Of a stretch of DNA of 64,000 bases, positions 44,401 to 61,429 are shown one piece after another. Source of the DNA: Allolobophora icterica (lineage: Eukaryota; Annelida; Clitellata; Crassiclitellata; Lumbricidae); assembly GCA_963556255.1 (NCBI GenBank), contig OY744616.1, positions 35,597,466 to 35,661,465 on the forward strand. The letters run 5' to 3'. The notes below the pieces were generated by a model, which saw only the letters and a list, made by a program, of their open reading frames with translations, was not told the DNA's origin and ran no database searches. Positions within the stretch are counted from its first letter, which is position 1; each line of letters opens with the position of its first letter. The position numbers were made by a program, and so were the translations under genes.

Positions 44401-46918
44401 TCAAGAGTAAAACAGGCAGGTCAAATGACCTGCCGCAACCCATGGTAGCGCCACCACTGGTCTTTGTGGACTGATACCCTATCATGGCTTGGTTATGATG
44501 CCTTGTGCATTAGACCCTGGCACGGTAGAAGTTGCTATTTAGTAATTATAATCTGTTATAAAAAATGGCAGTTTTACTGGGTATTTTAGTAGGGTATTTT
44601 AGTAGTTTATTTCAGTGCCTGTCAATAGAAGTATTGTGCTATGAATATTTCTGGCTGCCCTATGGCAACGGTTCTCAACCTATGGTCCATGGACCTCCAG
44701 TGGTCCGCAAGCAAGGCCTACAATTTATATTTTTTTGCAATGAAAAAGATGCAAATGGACAAATTTTGTCAATTTTTGTTTTATTTCGAACGCTAGAATC
44801 AGCTAGATGGCAGCATGAAACTAATAATTTGTGGTTTTATGGCAAAAAATTTCTTTTTTAATAATTTGGTTTTGGCACGATTTTTAGTGGTGGTCTGTAA
44901 CCGAGACACAAATTTATAAGTGGTCGTTGAGTCTCGAAAGGTTGAGAACCATTGCCCTATGGGATATTATGTTGCATTTCATTGGAGTAAAGGAGGACAG
45001 AGTAAGGCTGTAGAGGGCAGTTTGGCCAAACATTAACCCCTTTCTAGCGATGTGTAATGTGTTTACCTGTGTCTATAGGTTATTCCTAATATTCTGGACA
45101 TGCTGTAAATTTCAAAGTGCTTCTGAGTAATTTATTTTATATATTCAGTGATTATGCAAATGTTTCATTGAATCATGTAAATGGTAATTTTACAACACTA
45201 CATGTATATTACTATATGTTTAAAAGTTGCCGTTTTCAGTTTCATGTGGATGGCCTCGTCATTAGCAATACAACAATCACTCGCCCACCTACTCTTAAAA
45301 GTTTAAAGAAGGAAGAGGCTGGGGGACTTAGTGGTCCTCCTCTCAAAGACTTGGCCTCAGAAGCCACACGCGACATGTACCGACTAACACAAGGTGCAGT
45401 GTGGCCTCTTAGTAATAGCATACATTTTTTAGTATGATTATGGATGTTATCTGTAAAAATGGATAGTTGAGCAATGTGGACTCTTACAGTGCTTTTACAA
45501 CTTGAGAAAGAAATCTGTGCAAAATAAACAAGCAACTTGAAACTGTGTTATTTCTGATACTTCTTGATTACAGCTGATGTTCCAGTTTTTGGCAGTGAAA
45601 TAGGATTATTTTGTGCTACATGTTACGATAAGAAACCAGATTACAGGTGTGGAAGTTTATGAATGTAGAACACTGATTTACATATGCTTTTTAACCATTT
45701 AACAAATGGTGCTCAGGTCTAAATCTTTACCAGGAGTTTTTGGGTCTGCCATGTTGTGTACTTGTAAGAGGTTGATTTGTCACCAGTGGGATGCATCCAA
45801 TGCAGGTCTGTGGGAGGATCAGCAGATGGCAGAAGCACCTTAAATTATTAAACATATAGATTGAGGTGTTTATAAAGAAACTACTGGATTATAGAAAAAT
45901 CCAGAGATGTTGTGCTTGGCTTGCATTGCTCATGGTTAATGTTTGTGCTGTAACAGGCAAAGTACCAATCATTGGAGTGGGCGGGATCAGCAGTGGCAAG
46001 GATGCGTACGAGAGAGTAAGATCTGGAGCATCTCTCGTTCAGGTCTACACCGTCTTGGCCTATGATGGTCCTCCTGCAGTCAAAAAGATTTCCGATGAAT
46101 TGGCTGATTTACTCAAGTAGGTGGAATTTAAATTAATTGATCACACTGCAGATTTCTGTTCAGATTTCTGCAGAATGTAAGTCTTGCTCATTTGAAAATT
46201 TGTACAAGGAAATATTTTCTCGGATGTAAAACACTGCAGATCTGATTGAACATAGTATGTGTTGCTATTTGGTATTACACGGATTGACTGTTTACATCCA
46301 AACAAAGCAGATTGTTTATGTGTTAGGTGCTCGTTTTGATTCTTCATTATTCAACGTCGACTTTCTGGGAAATGAACATACTCTAGTCATTTGAGTTGGC
46401 ACATGTCAGATGGCTTAGTTGCCAAAGTGGTAACACATCAGCATTTTAGTGCAGCTTCTTGGATTTGAATTCCAGTGCATCATATTATGATGATCATATG
46501 AAATTCCAGTGCAGCATAAGACCTTCCAAAAGACATAACTTCTGGATTGTAAACTTGGGGAGACCTATAAATGCATGAATTGACCACAGCAAGTCGTGCG
46601 CTGAGCTATTCAACCAGTTGCTGAAGGAGACAAGGGACAGAATATAGGTGGTAAAAATTTCCATAGTAGACCAGACCCTGAACTCAACAATGGTTGAATA
46701 TAAGACAAACATCATATAAAATTTGCATTTTATTATTGGGTAAATTTTTTAGTATTTTGTTCAATGTAACAGTTTTGATTTAGTTTGATATAACAGGACA
46801 TTGATTTAAGTTTGAGCTATTTTTTTCACTTAGTTACTTAATGTGCTGTTTGTGTGTTTGTAGGAAAGATGGTTTCCATAGTATTTCCGATGCTGTTGGG
46901 ATTGATGTTAAAAGATGA
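34721..46918 (+). CDS. DHODH: Dihydroorotate dehydrogenase (quinone), mitochondrial class 2
   Basis: Nine exons give 399 residues, against about 395 in human: 34721-34764 (proposed), 35108-35318, 36582-36781, 38959-39029, 40752-40939, 43816-43932, 45240-45393, 45957-46116 and 46864-46918 (TGA). It oxidises dihydroorotate to orotate in pyrimidine synthesis and passes electrons to ubiquinone at the inner mitochondrial membrane. Seen features are the N-terminal anchor segment ([19 protein letters not shown]), the helical quinone tunnel ([17 protein letters not shown]), FMN-binding [20 protein letters not shown] with the catalytic-base serine near 217, IKLSPDL with Lys near 256, SNTT near 286-289, and the phosphate-binding [12 protein letters not shown]. 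Exon 1 is short and not conserved. It was chosen because ATG at 34721, a GTAAAG donor and the acceptor before 35108 keep frame into exon 2. Without splicing after 46116 a TAG follows at once, removing the last 17 residues. The introns are rich in hAT and LINE insertions. Confidence 0.95.
34935..34992. repeat. Two-copy tandem repeat of about 31 bp
   Basis: GTCATTCTAAGAATTTCATA plus TTAAYTCG occurs twice head to tail in the proposed DHODH intron 1. Confidence 0.9.
35579..36139 (+). mobile_element. hAT element (561 bp) with transposase C-terminal remnant
   Basis: Ends are CAGTGATGGGGTCTCGAGAC and GGTCTTGAGCACAGCACTG. The flanking octamers TGCTCCAG and TGCTCTAG match 7 of 8. Subterminal GGTCTCGAGACC and GGTCTTGGACCAT repeats flank a plus-strand remnant at about 35805-35955. 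That remnant reads [20 protein letters not shown], the hAT dimerisation domain signature. It lies in DHODH intron 2. Confidence 0.88.
37961..38788 (-). mobile_element. hAT element (828 bp) with transposase C-terminal remnant
   Basis: It begins TAGGGCTGCTCAACGATTAA and ends TTAATCAACAGCCTTA, flanked by a perfect GTTACAAC duplication. Both ends repeat TTAATCGCGATTAA-type palindromes. A minus-strand open stretch at 38192-38440 reads [20 protein letters not shown] followed by [16 protein letters not shown], the hAT transposase dimerisation domain. It lies in DHODH intron 3. Confidence 0.92.
38832..38905 (+). mobile_element. SINE family C, 5' fragment
   Basis: GAACAGCTTTTAAAAATTGT and GTGATTGTCTAAAGGTAGC match the head of the copy at 39332. 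It ends about 50 bp before DHODH exon 4. Confidence 0.5.
39332..39650 (+). mobile_element. SINE family C, long copy with tRNA-like head
   Basis: The head includes GATTGTCTAATGGTAGCATT (A-box-like) and ATGGGTTCAAATCCCAG (B box). The 3' part carries GATGCCTTGTGCGTCAGAC, TTGGCACAATAGAAG and an AATTATAAAATTAT tail. Related 3' parts lie at about 1250-1300 and 44468-44560. It lies in DHODH intron 4. Confidence 0.6.
41389..41488. repeat. (CTA)n(AAT)n microsatellite
   Basis: CTA repeats turn into about 28 AAT repeats in DHODH intron 5. The poly-Leu and poly-Ile reading frames over it are artefacts. Confidence 0.97.
41957..43165. repeat. About 52-bp minisatellite, split by a LINE
   Basis: Roughly ten imperfect units of GCATTGTGATTTCATAGAGG, ATATATTGCCATAGCAACC and TCTTGTAATAATT. 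The LINE copy at 42335-42974 interrupts the array in the middle of GTGATTTCATAG. It lies in DHODH intron 5. Confidence 0.9.
42335..42974 (+). mobile_element. Non-LTR retrotransposon (LINE), 5'-truncated, open reading frame intact
   Basis: About 210 codons without a stop end at TGA (42964-42966), inside the 3' tail. Conserved blocks are [73 protein letters not shown] and [19 protein letters not shown]. These are the C-terminal thumb/connector region of LINE reverse transcriptases. The catalytic palm and endonuclease are missing, through 5' truncation. The 3' end is CACAAGGTGACAAGGTGA, shared with the SINE at 55525-55839. The open frame over 630 bp suggests a young insertion. The clade is uncertain. 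Confidence 0.9.
43393..43464. mobile_element. 70-bp palindromic element
   Basis: GTTAACCCTTTAACAACGAA at the left, TACTAAAATGCATGGAAAAC centre, and TTTTGTCATTAAATGGTTCAA at the right. It lies in DHODH intron 5. Confidence 0.65.
44085..44459. mobile_element. hAT-like element (375 bp), CAGTGGYGGCGC-type ends
   Basis: It starts CAGTGGTGGTACCAG and ends GGTAGCGCCACCACTG, with a perfect GTCTTTGT duplication on both sides. An internal 34-bp unit with GGTCAAGAGTAAAATAGGCA is repeated three times at 44336-44420. It lies in DHODH intron 6. Confidence 0.88.
44666..44954. mobile_element. hAT (Charlie-type) non-autonomous element (289 bp)
   Basis: Terminal repeats CAACGGTTCTCAACC and GGTTGAGAACCATTG match 14 of 15, and resemble the CAGNGGTTCTCAACC end of the Charlie group. 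The flanking CCCTATGG duplication is perfect. It lies in DHODH intron 6, about 200 bp after the element at 44085. Confidence 0.93.
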
Positions 46919-47328
46919 AGACAATGATCTCTGTATTTTGCATCTTAATTGAAACAATGAATGATTCTGATGGATTTAGAATTTGTCTTTAGTGTTCAGA
47001 AATGACTCTTCATCGTGACATCTCACTTTAGTTGTAATTATGTTGCAACGTCTTGTAGACACATGCTTCAGATTAGTGACTTTAGTAATTATCATAGTTT
47101 GGACATTTTATATTAAATTATTTTTATTTGATATTTGAGCCAAAGTTAATCTTGAAAATCAACAAAGTTAATCTTGAAAATCAACAATGAACAATGAGTG
47201 GTAACTACTTAACTGGGAGAAACAAATCTCTTTCTGGTGAAGATGAGATGAGTGAATTTGGAATGAATAAGGAAGGACTTGATACTTGGAGAGTTTTGTA
47301 TTGGAACAGGCATTTCTTACATTTTACA

Positions 47329-47334
47329 AATAAA
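47329..47334 (+). terminator. Probable polyadenylation signal of DHODH
   Basis: AATAAA lies 411 bp after the DHODH stop. It is the first canonical hexamer I find downstream on this strand, and is assigned by position. Confidence 0.5.
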
Positions 47335-47479
47335 AGATGCTTATTCTTCAAATGATTGCAAAACAAATCATGCCATCTGGGGCCTTGTCTTGCTTCGATA
47401 TAAAGATCTATAGATTGTGGATTGTGTCAACTCTCAGCATGCCCTCTTTTTAACAATTACACCATATTGGTCATTCATC

Positions 47480-47582
47480 AGAATTTTTTGCATAATGCTG
47501 CCGCAAACTTAATTCATTCCTTCATCTTAATAGGCTACTCTTGGACTGTTGCAATGCAGTCCTTGCAGGCCTGAAAAAGTTT
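47480..47582 (+). mobile_element. L2-type LINE fragment
   Basis: Across one or two frameshifts it reads HSFILNRLLLDCCNAVLAGL-like residues, the S-LDYCNAVLAGL block of L2/CR1 reverse transcriptases. Short and degenerate. Confidence 0.5.
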
Positions 47583-47585
47583 TGA

Positions 47586-47780
47586 ATGTATTATTATTGT
47601 TTTTGTGCACTTATTAAGCACCACTTTCTAATGACCAAGCATCGGCCTATGCACTGAGCAACTGTGAGTGAAGGACTTGGCCAAGATTCCTGCACATTAG
47701 TCGTCTCGGGGAGGCTTGAACCCACACTCTCCAGGTTTAACAAGACGAGTGCTCTAACTCGTCGCTGTGTCCATTTTCCA
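47586..47780 (-). mobile_element. SINE family B, long copy
   Basis: TTATTAAGCACCACTTTCTA at the tail, the core GTGAGTGAAGGACTTGGCCA, the inverted B box GGGAGGCTTGAACCCAC and the inverted A-box side CTCTAACTCGTCGCTGTGTC. Confidence 0.75.
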
Positions 47781-48133
47781 GCTTCAGTCCTGTAGCTATG
47801 CTGTGCGGATCGTGGCCAACACCAAAGTTATGGCATATGTCTCAAACTAGACTTCATTGTGAATGGCCTAGCATTTGCTATGGGTCGAATATAGAATAAA
47901 TTCAAAATCTTACTCTTCGGTCGAGCATCTATAGTTGATTTGGCTCCAGTATTCATCAGCGAGCTCTGTTTGCCAGTGTTGAGCCAATTGGGTTGACAAA
48001 TGCTGCATACATGGATTTGAATATTTGTTCTTTCAGTTGCACCATCCAGTTCCAACTTTGTCCTCCATAAGAAAGATGACAAATTTTATCACCCGACTCT
48101 TATATTGCCTTAAATCCAAACCTTAACTAGCTT

Positions 48134-48367
48134 ATTCATTTATTTATTTATTCCGGATATTTCTATAGCGCCTCTCGAAGTCTACTACTACTCAGAGGCG
48201 CTCCCGACTACAGCATTGATACTGTGCCGGAATTTTCACGCCGAAGCGCCACGAGCAATTGCGAGTGAAGGACTTGCCCAAGGTCCGTACGCAGCGGCTA
48301 GAGTGGGATTCGAACCTGCAACCCTCCGGTCACAAGGCGCCGAACTTACCACTGAGCCACCACGCCT
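48134..48367 (-). mobile_element. SINE family A, full-length copy
   Basis: Reverse orientation of the 13055 copy: tail TATTTATTTATTCCGGATAT, stem AGCGCCTCTCGAAG/CTCAGAGGCGCT, inverted B box GGATTCGAACC and inverted A box CCACTGAGCCA. It matches the 13055 copy at nearly every base. Confidence 0.92.
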
Positions 48368-48555
48368 CATTGTTTCTTAGTTGTACTCTCTGTAACCAAA
48401 TGCAGTCTTGTCATTCCGGATTAATAAATGAAAATACAGTACAGGTACAGTGTGTCTTCCATTACGGCCTTCCAGTAAGAATTAGAACTTCATTGCCTCA
48501 AATAGCTTGAGGCATTTTCAGCTTATATTAAGACGCACCTTTTATAGGTGGTTGG

Positions 48556-48887
48556 CAGAGGCGGTGCTACACTAGGGCACGCCAGGGCAAATGCCCTGGT
48601 AAAAAGCCTTTGCCCTGGTCGATGCCCTGCCAGAATTTTTCCCATGTCCAGAATTTGTTCAGGCATATTTGTTATATCCTGAGGTATAAATTCGCTTAAT
48701 TCACTGAAATGTCAAAAGTGTTCAGCTTCCGGGGCTTCGCCCATCTGACCTACTGACTATAGTCAAATATAACAGTGCTGGGGGCGATTTATGGCTCACA
48801 CTCTCCATAAATCGCCCTCTGCACTGGTTATTTGTATGACTGCCCTGGCTATGCTCTGGTTACAAAAAATGTCTGGCGCCGCCACTG
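48556..48887. mobile_element. hAT-like element (332 bp), CAGTGGYGGCGC family
   Basis: It starts CAGAGGCGGTGCTACAC and ends TGTCTGGCGCCGCCACTG. The flanking octamers GTGGTTGG and GTAGTTGG match 7 of 8. Its reversed right end matches the left end of the 191-bp element at 31249 (GGCGCCAGACATTTTTTGTA). Its interior is longer, so the 31249 copy is an internal deletion derivative. Confidence 0.88.
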
Positions 48888-48909
48888 GTAGTTGGGGAGT
48901 TAATCGCTG

Positions 48910-49517
48910 TGAAGCGTATTCAGAACACTTGCATAGTGTGTCTTAAAACACACTATGCAAGTGGTCAGATAAGTAGCCTTCATATTTACATACATACATT
49001 CTCGGAAAAATGATTACTTTGCGAGGGGTGATTGGTGTTTGGATACCCATGACATCTGTAAACTGTACATCAACTTTGCCATAATACTTGGCAAAGTTGT
49101 TTGAAAGGCGCTATATAAATACAGATGGAAGGCCGAAATGGAAGACCAAGACTGCATTTGGTTACGGAGAGTAGGCCTATAGGCTACATAGCCTACGAGG
49201 AGAAAAATAATATTTTAGTCACATATTGCAAATTATTCTGCGCCAAAATTGAAGTTAAAGCACAGTATAAATAATTACTTATACTGTGGTTAAAGAGAGG
49301 AAATGAAAATTTGTAATCATAGTCGTTTAATCAAAAATTGATGAGTTTAGACTCAATTTGATTGAAGGACTGCATAGGCCAGGTTCAGTTCCTGCAGATT
49401 AAAAATTTATATTAATTTACCTAAATAATTTTAATAACACATTAGCTTGAGCAACTATAGATCATTCCTGTTAAAAATGTTGCGTCTTAATTTTAATAGT
49501 GTTCTGAATACGCTTCA
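48910..49517. mobile_element. Non-autonomous DNA transposon (608 bp) with perfect 20-bp terminal repeats
   Basis: TGAAGCGTATTCAGAACACT at 48910-48929 is exactly inverted at 49498-49517. The left terminal repeat overlaps a perfect 16-bp hairpin (arms 48926-48941 and 48948-48963). No 8-bp target duplication is evident, so it is probably not hAT. There is no coding capacity. Confidence 0.7.
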
Positions 49518-50025
49518 AACTATTTTTATCACTAGTGTCGCTTCACGTTTGCTTTCAGTATGGCCTCCGCAAATATAAACTCTGCGCTGAAGTACTAGAC
49601 ACCGCTGCTCGTTGTGCTCAATTTTTTTTACAAAGTCTTCAAATTTGTAGGTTGAGTTACTTTTTATGATGAATATTCTAATTTAAATATGCGTAACTGT
49701 GAAGTTATCCAAATGGATGCTAGTCGAGGGTTAATTTTACGTAAATACACACGAGGCTACTAATCACCGATACGGACCTTGTTTGTTTGCCGGTCTGATG
49801 AATTAATGGATTGCATTTTGACAAATGATCTGCGCTAACATAGTTTTTACCATGCAGTAAGATAATAACAGTAAGATGTGGCCAGGGTGGACACGTGTGT
49901 GCTTATAATTTTTTTAAGTGTTTTGTTTTGCGTTGCCGAATGGCTTCAAGCTTTAATGCAGTTATGTTATAACGATAACTTGGTAATATTTCGTGATATT
50001 TCGGTATTTAATCAGATCTGTTACC

Positions 50026-50586
50026 GGGGTCCGGCCCGAATCCCCGAAACCCGAATCCCCGAAACGACTTTTGGCCGAATCCCCGAAATCGATTTTAGAC
50101 TAAAATTATAAATAAACAGGTGAATAGGCAGTATATCGCGATACATCAAGGCCACGCTAGGTCTATGTCATGTACGAGTTTACAAATTAACTTTGAATAG
50201 TTTTCGAGAGTTCGGCCGCTTTCTATAAAACTGTTTTCGGGAAATCGGGCTTTTGTGTATTTTCAGCGTTTTTTGGGATTCGGGGATTCGGGTTGACCCC
50301 TGTTATGGGTCCGGCCCGAATCCCCGAAACCCGAATCCCCTAAATGAATTTCGGCCGAATCCCCGAAATCGATTTTAGACTAACATTATAAATAAACAGG
50401 TGAATAGGCAGTATATCGCGATAAATCAAGGCCACGCTAGGTCTATGTCATGTACGAGTTTACAAATTAACTTTGAATAGTTTTAGAGAGTTCGGCCGCT
50501 TTCTATAAAACTGTTTTCGGGAAATCGGGCTTTTGTGTATTTTCAGCGTTTTCGGGGATTCGGGTTTCGGGGATTCGGATTGACCT
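50026..50586. mobile_element. Tandem dimer of an hAT-like MITE (CCCGAATCCCCGAAA family)
   Basis: Two head-to-tail copies, 50026-50299 and 50308-50586, share almost all bases. Each begins GGTCCGGCCCGAATCCCCGA and ends with the inverted CGGGGATTCGGRTTGACC. The octamer CTGTTACC flanks the pair at 50018-50025 and 50587-50594. CTGTTATG separates the monomers at 50300-50307. The element lies about 220 bp before ILF2 exon 1. Confidence 0.9.
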
Positions 50587-50810
50587 CTGTTACCCAGCCA
50601 TCAAATTTTGTTGATTTAACAAAAACTTTATAGTTGGATTGTTGCTAAAGTCAAAAGGTAGTTTTGTTGGGTTTTAGTGAGGTTGTCATCTATATTTCAG
50701 TGTTTTAACTTAAATCTAATACAATGTGACTTGAAACTATTTTAGCCAGAGCCGGTAACACTAGAGATCTGGTCACTTAATGTAATTTTGTAGTTCCACA
50801 GAAATTGAGG

Positions 50811-59315
<8,505 letters not shown>

Positions 59316-59576
59316 ATCATATGCACACTCAGGTAGGGAGTTTAGGTTTTGATTATGCAGTGTTTGTACTTTTACACTCGAGGCTTACTGCCTAGCAGTG
59401 GTTGCTGAAATTGGCAGCTGTGTATAGTGTATGTTTGTATGTACGAAAGTATTTATATAGCACCTTTTATGAACTTTGTTGAAATTCATGCAGAACCATA
59501 ATTTTTCCTTCTGAAATAGTGTCATAACCATTGTGAATTCCTTCAACAAAGTGACTTGTAACTCCAAATGAGTGTT
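59316..59576. other. ILF2 3' flank
   Basis: Probable start of the ILF2 3' UTR. It contains a short inverted L2 tail (AGTATTTATATAGCACCTTT, about 59449) and no AATAAA. The inverted-repeat element begins at about 59577, so the transcript may end inside it. Confidence 0.5.
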
Positions 59577-60322
59577 ATAGTCTAGGAGCTAGCTCATGTT
59601 TCGTGTGCACTTCAATGTACCCTCAGTTTGACCTCACAGGGTCATTATAGGTCATCAAAGTGTGTCAAAAAAATTGGTCACATGACCCGCTTATTGATCG
59701 CTTAGCCGCCATATTGGATTCAAGATGGCGGAAAAAGGACTTTTTAAATGATGTGTATCTCGGCCATTTCTTATCCGATTTTGACGTTTTCTTTTTTAAA
59801 TTGTAGGTCTTGATTAGAGCTATCTTTTTGGCCCTTATGTATTTTTTACTAATTATAACCGTTTTTGAGAAATTTAGCAAAAACAATTTTTTGAAAAAGA
59901 AATTTTCTGTATTTTTTACTTTTTGCCACTTAAGGAGCTGAAACTGGGAAAATATTACTCTGACAAAAGATTATCAGCATTTAATAAGCTTTAAAATGGT
60001 ACTATTGAAAGTAGTATTATGTTTTGCCATTTGCTTCTAAGATTCAATATTGTAATCCAGTGCAGTGTCATTTTAGTAGCCAAGCGTACCTTTCATATGC
60101 CTGTTTCACAGCTGTTATCCATACGATTTCGACGTTTTCTTCTTTGAATTGTAGGTCTTAATTAGAGCTATCTTTTTGGTCTTCCATATTTTTTGCTAAT
60201 TATAGACGTTTTTGAGAAATAAAAAAAAATAATATTTTAAAACAAATTTTCTGTATTATTACACCAATTTTTCAATCTTTATTTTTGTACGTTAAGGTTC
60301 TTATAAGTATCCAGGGGCCCTA

Positions 60323-60517
60323 ATGGAGAGGGTTCCTTTAAACATTGTTGTGAAGAAGAAACATGACACCTCATGTGTTATCTGTCAAAAGAAGGGGGGC
60401 TACAAGCTTTCCACTTACAGTGAGAATAATGGCAGGAAGAAAATTCAAGAAGCGTCTGTTGTTCTCCTGGATGATATCTCGTCAGAAGTCCCAGAAGATG
60501 GTATGGACATTTACTAA
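60323..60517 (+). pseudogene. CVICQ-family N-terminal segment, left-arm copy
   Basis: A 64-codon open segment in the left arm starts MERVPLNIVVKKKHDTSCVI and continues through CQKKGGYKLSTYSENNGRKK to a stop at 60515. The CxxC pair and the KLSTYSENGRKKIQEAS block resemble the start of a repeated, uncharacterised protein family of marine invertebrates that I know only from memory. The next family block, SHKRCMNRYILNF, appears at about 60786 and KDIIAILQLETAAYSIIFLK at about 60890 in the same direction, with stops between. The gene is therefore broken. Function is unknown. Confidence 0.55.
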
Positions 60518-61429
60518 ACGTCCAACCTGAAACGCACTGATCTGAGCCACCCCCCCCCCCCCCAAAGTGTAGCAGCAGAAATTCTGAACAATTGAAAGAT
60601 TCTTCATCTTTGTGCATGATTTGTATGAATCACGTGAGTTATGGACAAAGTAAAATATTTTGTATATACTGGAAAAATTCGTTCTAGATTTCCTAAATGC
60701 TATAGTATACTTGATACTATCAAGATGATGTTCTAAGAGAACTTCAACCCTTCAAGATGACAAGTCCATGTTTGCTGGTGACATTATGTCTCACAAGAGG
60801 TGCATGAACAGGTATATACTGAATTTCAAATGAGATAATGAACTGAAGACAGAGAGCCCTGATGACTGTATTAAAAATGGATTTAAAGATATAATCGCCA
60901 TATTGCAACTTGAAACAGCAGCTTACAGTATAATCTTCCTCAAGAGAGAAGTTGAATAAAGAATATCTTTCTGGAGACAGTGGAGATAAGTATGTTTCAA
61001 ATCGCCCGATGAAGACAATGTTGATTGAATAATCTGATTCTTACACAAGAAACAATACACTTTTCTGAATTATGCTACCCAGTCATGAGAAATTAATCCT
61101 GTCAAATCCAAGGAACATTGGTATTGATCTTTCAACAGAACTGGCGTGAAGCTCCCAGTTACCATCTCTAAGAGATCAGAGTACTGGAATAAAGACAATG
61201 ATGAACTGATACCAAAACTTAAATAGAACACCTTTGTTAACATCTTCTGCAACATATTCAGCCATCTGACTCTGAAAAACGTGAAGATCTTCATTGACAG
61301 CGCTGGTGTAATGATGTGTTTTCTATGGATCCTTTGATGTAACAGCTTCCTGTAGAGAAACCAGAGTCCACTAATTCTTGCTCCAGTAGGATTTCATTAC
61401 ATTCCATGAATGTTTTCCACAGTAGCCTT

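Larger units (their letters stand above)
46919..50810. other. Intergenic region, DHODH to ILF2
   Basis: No host gene is recognised. After the DHODH 3' UTR come an L2 fragment, two SINE copies, a 332-bp hAT-like element, a 608-bp element with 20-bp terminal inverted repeats, and a tandem dimer of a CCCGAATCCCCGAAA element. The interval 49520-50010 shows nothing I recognise. Confidence 0.7.

Noticed and set aside
46117..46120. TAG directly after the DHODH exon 8 donor as the real stop
   Set aside because: Splicing to 46864 adds the conserved DHODH C-terminus ([17 protein letters not shown]). The TAG would matter only with a retained intron.
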